A program made the position numbers and the translations under genes. The notes beneath the pieces are model-generated. The model searched no databases. It saw nothing but the letters and a program-made list of their open reading frames with translations, and was not told the origin of the DNA. Source: Alligator mississippiensis (lineage: Eukaryota; Chordata; Crocodylia; Alligatoridae). From it: a DNA stretch of 64,000 nucleotides. Below are positions 59,986-64,000 of the stretch, in pieces; the stretch's first letter is position 1, and every line of letters begins with the position of its first letter. The stretch is from assembly GCF_030867095.1 (NCBI RefSeq), contig NC_081828.1, forward strand, positions 212,790,978 to 212,854,977, given 5' to 3'.

Positions 59986-60102
59986 ACAATTGGGGGGGGG
60001 GGGGGGGGGGAACAACTTTGATAGGGCAAAGGGCTGTGTAAAAAAAAGTGTTGCATACCATATCCTGATCCTTGGAATTAAAAATGCCCTACTTTAGTTT
60101 CT
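59986..60102. repeat. Poly-G tract and short spacer
   Basis: A run of 19 G at 59992-60010 immediately follows the LINE remnant. Nothing else recognised before the MITE at 60103. Confidence 0.85.
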
Positions 60103-60285
60103 GGGGTGTTGGTTGTAGCTGTGTTGGTCTAAGGACATAGGCAGATAAGTTTCTTTGAGTAAATGGGATATCTTTTGTTAGATCATTATTATTATTATTA
60201 GTTGATCTAAAACAAGTTATCCCGTTTACCCAAAGAACCTTGTCTGCCTATGTCCTTAGACCAACATGACTATAACCAACACCCC
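60103..60285. mobile_element. Palindromic MITE, most complete copy of its family
   Basis: Two 83-bp arms, 60103-60185 and 60203-60285, are reverse complements at 72 of 83 positions, around a 17-bp centre that is an (ATT)n run. Each arm begins ggggtgttggtt. Inside are 'gttggtctaaggacatagg' and, near the centre, 'atatcttttgttagatca', related to the core in the copies at 22.4, 22.8, 30.1 and 53.2 kb. It is non-coding. The superfamily is not assigned, since no clear target duplication is visible. Confidence 0.85.
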
Positions 60286-62499
60286 TGTTGGACTAGAAAG
60301 CATTTCACAGCATTATATGAACACGAGATCTCTTTTTTTTTTTTTTTTGACAGCAGCAATATTTATTGAACACACCTGCTTTTTGATATTAGATGGGAAT
60401 GTCAATAGTAATGAAACAATACTTTCTTTCCAAGGTATTTAAAATATTCATTTTTACGGGCCTCAGCTCTGCTGCTCACAGATGCCTCCTCATTTTTATT
60501 TTGCCTTTATAAATTATCTAACTTTGACATTCATATTCATTTTTGCCCATTTCCTTTGCATCACCCCATTTTTATTGTTCCTTTCCCAAACCAGCATAAC
60601 CTTATTCCTCAAGCTTGCAATTGGGCCTCTTTTGGGTACTTAGTAATCTTTTAATACAGAAATGATTATATCAGTATAAAAAAAAAAAAAAATCAAAAAA
60701 AAAAACCCCCCACAAAGAAAGTGTAAAGCATCTTTCCAAGAGGTGAGTGGACTCATCATTGTTTTCAACTCTGTCCCTGTAAAAAGTTTAGTGTCACAAG
60801 TACATAGGTACTGCTTGTTTGGAGTGGATTATATCTGTTAATTGTTAATAGAATAAAGCATGGCCACTTGCATCTAAGCAACCACTAATGCTTAGTGTGA
60901 TGATCAAAGCTTCTCTCTCTGTCAAGGTCAGGGCTAATCAAACACAGCGGAGATTTACATTTTTTGAGTTAGGAAATTGTCTTAAATGGAAAGGAACATC
61001 TCAGTTCATAGCACTTTTGACCCAGTCTTCAAGCCCCATGGGCTAGAGAGTAGAGTTAATAATCTCTCTCGCTCCAGCCACCCTTTTATTGTCTCCGAAT
61101 GGGAATCTCTTGAACAAAGGTGAACATTAGCAGTGGAATTAATGATTGGGAAATGACCTTTGAAGCAAGTGGTTGAGGAATTGGTCACTTAAATGAAAAG
61201 GAAAAAAAGGCTTCTCTCTACATCATACTGATGAAGAAAGTTTATCTTTAGCCTCCTGATTAAATTTCACAATTTTTTTACCCACAGAATTAAAAGGTTT
61301 AGTAGTTTCTGCTTATCACACATTACAGCAGCAAAACAAATTTCTTTAAAACATCATATAGCAGGTCAAGAATGATGGGCCTGATCCTGGTTTTGGTGTA
61401 TATCAGGAGGAATCAGTTTGCTAGACATCTCCCTGCTGGGCCTGCAAGGTCCCTTAAGGCCTGAACTTTTGCTCCTGCACAAGCTCAGAAATGCCAGCGC
61501 TGCATAAACAGGCAGTACGGTTTCACCTAACCCCACCTGGGATTCACGTGTGAGGCCAGACTAGGAATCCAAAATATCAGAGCACCCCTTTAGCCTCCCC
61601 CTCAAGATTGGACCAGAGGAAGGGTAGAGGGGTCAAAATGCCATTCTGGCAGCCTGATTAAAACCCATGGGGGTAGCTATATTGTATATGAAGATCCTTG
61701 GGGTTAGAACACTTTCTAAGCAAGTGGGATACCAAAGTAAGGCTGCCTCAGTCAAAGGGGATTCAAACCTCACATCTTCCAGCAGAGCGCCAAAACAACC
61801 AGGCTCTAGAAGAGCCTGGATAGGGGCATGGTCTACCCCTCATGCTGAAGTGGGACCACTGGGCAGAAAGGAATAATGGAGCCATCAACCCCAAGAGAGA
61901 GATAGGGAGATGCACCAAGTTTGTGCAAGACAAACTTTGGACCCTAGTGGCTATAGCACTCCTCTGCGAAGGGGAAATCCTTCTGTATACCCAGGACTGT
62001 TGTTTTTAGTCCATTGACTCCTTAAACACATATTACCCAGATAGAATTGGGACTGGGAAATGGGCTCCCCTGTCTACAGAAGGGTCATATCCACTCATCT
62101 GCATAGTCAGGTTCCCCGTTGCACTCCCTTCTGAACCCCTCAGCCCTGCATGCTCTCTGCCCAGTGGTCTGCTTCAGCAGGAGTATGACCACCGCTCCGA
62201 AGTTTTATTAAAGCAGACAGCAAGCTCTGTTCAGTTCTCTCAAAGACGAGGCACCGACTCCACGGTGTGAAGCTGAGTGGGTGGAGGCACCTTCCTTGCA
62301 GCCCTGATTGAGCTCCAGGGAACACTGGGATTTCAACTGCATTCCCACACTGAGCCTTTCCTATTGGCAAGATCTAGGTGGCTCCCCGCTCAGTACATAA
62401 GTATCTCAGATCACCCCACCATGGACAGTCCAGAGACCCTAGAGCCTTCCTCCTGGGCTCTGTATTGCACTCTGGGGACCAAATGCCAACTGGTTACGG
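60286..62499. other. Unclassified AT-rich DNA
   Basis: Contains a T run (60332-60348) and A runs (60679-60706). The part from 60840 to 61320 is unique AT-rich text with SOX-like (aacaaag) and nuclear-receptor half-site-like (tgaccttt) words around 61115-61160. This is suggestive at most. No gene recognised. A weak tRNA-like SINE word ('cctagtggctatagcact') lies at 61943. Confidence 0.35.
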
Positions 62500-62815
62500 A
62501 CCACACTGCCCAACTTGTAGGTGCTCAAGCCAATGTTATGACCCTTGAGTCGGTGATCCCCGAGCAGCAACTTCACTGGATCAGACATTGCATATGTATG
62601 TCTGACTCTTCACTCCCCCCCAAAAAATGCTCTACTCCAAGCTTAGTTGTGGCCCGATATCTCATGGCAGCCAGAGGAAACACTGCAAGAACACACTGAA
62701 GACATACCTCAAGAAAACAGATGCTGACATCAAGAGCTAGAAGCAGATGCTTGCTGACAAACTCCCCTGGCACTGCAATCTCAACCAAGTGGCAGCCTGT
62801 TTCGAGGTAAAGCAT
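62500..62815 (+). pseudogene. C-terminal remnant of a non-CR1 LINE reverse-transcriptase protein
   Basis: The plus frame 62277-62699 ends in ANVMTLESVIPEQQLHWIRH and MSDSSLPPKK. This corresponds to the conserved 'LRW.GHV.RM.DSR.PK' block that follows the reverse transcriptase in several non-LTR retrotransposon families. After a frameshift near 62660 the next frame gives CKNTLKTYLKKTDADIKS, a stop, then KQMLADKLPWHC. This matches the usual 'YKDTLK..LK......W......DR..WR' block. Order and spacing fit, and the sequence is clearly different from the CR1 copies. The frameshift and stop make it dead. The exact family is not determined. Confidence 0.75.
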
Positions 62816-62888
62816 CTTTGTTGAGCTGACACCAGCGTATTAATCTTTTAATTAGGGGTATCATTATCTAGTTTTATTTAGGCTTTAT

Positions 62889-63509
62889 TGTTATGCAACG
62901 CAAGGCTTGGACTCCACTTTGTACTGCTTAGCATAAATAAGAATAGTTATTTTATGTCAAGTTGACACATTAAGTTAGTATTTGTCTATACTCTGATTAT
63001 TATATACAAGTATTTCTTTTATAACATTTGGACGCCTGGATGAATGAATGTAGAATGAATGGTAAAAGCAGAGCAAGGTATGAAGACATGTCAATAAGTA
63101 AGTTGCCAAATGGGGTACAATGATGCATGAATGAGCGTGACCTCATGCCAGAATGGAAAAGTACCCTAGTCTCAAACAAAGACTTGCAATCCCTATAAAA
63201 GAAGAGACTTAAGAGCATAAACGTGGGAACTCACTCTGCAAACTTCATGGGAGCACAGGCGTGTCTGCACACCCCGCTTCCAATGGGATCTCAATATGCC
63301 GAGGCTGGCCATGTACAGCAAATACTGAGCAACTGACTTTGGTAACGGTAACATCTGCAGAGAGAAGGAAAATGAATGCGTATGTGTGTGTTGATGTGTG
63401 TATTGTCTTAATGCTGTTGTATTCTCAATAAATGCGGCAACTTGCCTTGGCCCTCCTGATAGTGGTCCTGCTTGTTTTTTAATATAATATACACTTTGTG
63501 CGTATTACA
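62889..63509 (+). mobile_element. Possible solitary LTR
   Basis: A TATA box (tataaaa, 63194-63200) and a polyadenylation signal (aataaa, 63427-63432) lie 230 bp apart on the plus strand. The signal is followed by a GT/T-rich stretch ('gcttgttttttaat'). This is the U3-R-U5 promoter and terminator layout of an LTR. Candidate ends TGTTAT (62889) and ATTACA (63509) are the TG...CA type. No second LTR, primer-binding site, polypurine tract or flanking duplication is evident, so limits and family are uncertain. A promoter and poly(A) site of a non-retroviral transcript is the alternative. Confidence 0.4.
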
Positions 63510-64000
63510 TCTTGCCCTCAAAGCAGAGAAGAGAGCACGGAGGAAGGAAAAGGAGAGAAATCCCAATCTGCAGCCACTCCCCCCTGCAGAAAGGCCTGCA
63601 ACTTCTTCAGACAGCTCTGTGGCTCAAGGATTAGACTTTTAAATCACCTCAAGACTCAATGAGCTGCGGTAGAGATCATCTTCAAATCAAGAGACTGATA
63701 AAAACAAGGTGCCCAAGGCCTTTCTGGATCTAGCCTGAATTGCCAGATATTCAAATATTCAAAATATTTAAGCAACGAGTTATATTTCCAAATTACATTA
63801 TCCTGCAGAGACCCCTTTGAAAAAGCAAAAGGTACCTTTGAAAATACCGTTGCCATCTTCCAATCTAGCAATACACATGCTTGGTTTCAAGGCTGTCACG
63901 TTGACAGCTATGCCATTACACGCATTTGAAAAGGCATCCCCAAGCTGGCACGGGACAAGGTCAGAAGCTGGGTGTGCCTCAGTTGCCCCATTTTTTAAAA
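63510..64000. other. Unclassified DNA to window end
   Basis: No gene or element recognised. Minus frame 63656-63871 has no recognisable domain. Confidence 0.4.

Noticed and set aside
1..64000. CRISPR array, operons, rRNA genes or integrated bacterial elements
   Set aside because: No regularly spaced identical repeats with unique spacers, no rRNA-like sequence and no prokaryotic gene organisation. The repeat content is that of a vertebrate genome.

Overview
The window looks like non-coding nuclear DNA from a sauropsid vertebrate. The main evidence is repeated CR1 LINE fragments with diagnostic 3' ends, in both orientations. MIR-type SINE fragments, hAT MITEs, (AC)n and (AT)n microsatellites and long AT-rich unique stretches fit the same picture. 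The CR1 3' signature (target-like text around 'gacttgatgatctgta' followed by 'atctatgaa' tail units) best fits a crocodilian, with turtle or bird as alternatives. This is a judgement from memory of repeat families, not a search. There are no bacterial operons, CRISPR arrays, rRNA or convincing tRNA genes. I found no reading frame that I would defend as a functional host protein-coding gene.

Layout. 0.8-1.7 kb: CR1 (+). 4-6 kb: short tandem/inverted repeats and a GC-rich block with an LTR-like promoter on the minus strand. 6.7-7 kb: CR1 3' scrap. 10.7 kb: MIR. 12.8-13.1 kb: AT/AC microsatellite between two interleaved inverted repeats. 16.7-18.7 kb: CR1 scrap, MIR, unclassified LTR-like block. 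21-23 kb: AC microsatellite, a 114-bp direct repeat, and two copies of a DNA-transposon-like family. 25.6-28.5 kb: GC-rich LTR-like material. 30-36 kb: a palindromic MITE, CR1 (+), a CR1 scrap inside a perfect 29-bp inverted repeat, and a 1.4-kb CR1 (-) with reverse-transcriptase remains. 37.9 kb: imperfect palindrome. 39-40 kb: CR1 (+). 47.2-49 kb: GC-rich sequence and a CA-rich higher-order minisatellite. 51.2 kb: a hAT MITE with an exact 8-bp target duplication. 57.5-60 kb: three nested elements (hAT MITE inside CR1 inside an older CR1/L3-like LINE). 60.1 kb: palindromic MITE. 62.5-63.5 kb: the C-terminal end of a different LINE next to an LTR-like sequence.

The stretches between these are AT-rich, apparently unique DNA. 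A few have the look of conserved non-coding elements, but this cannot be decided without alignment. The window is best read as intergenic or intronic DNA shaped by transposon insertion. I found no new multi-gene system. The most informative items are the nested insertion, the two unusual inverted-repeat arrangements, and the palindromic MITE family with five copies.
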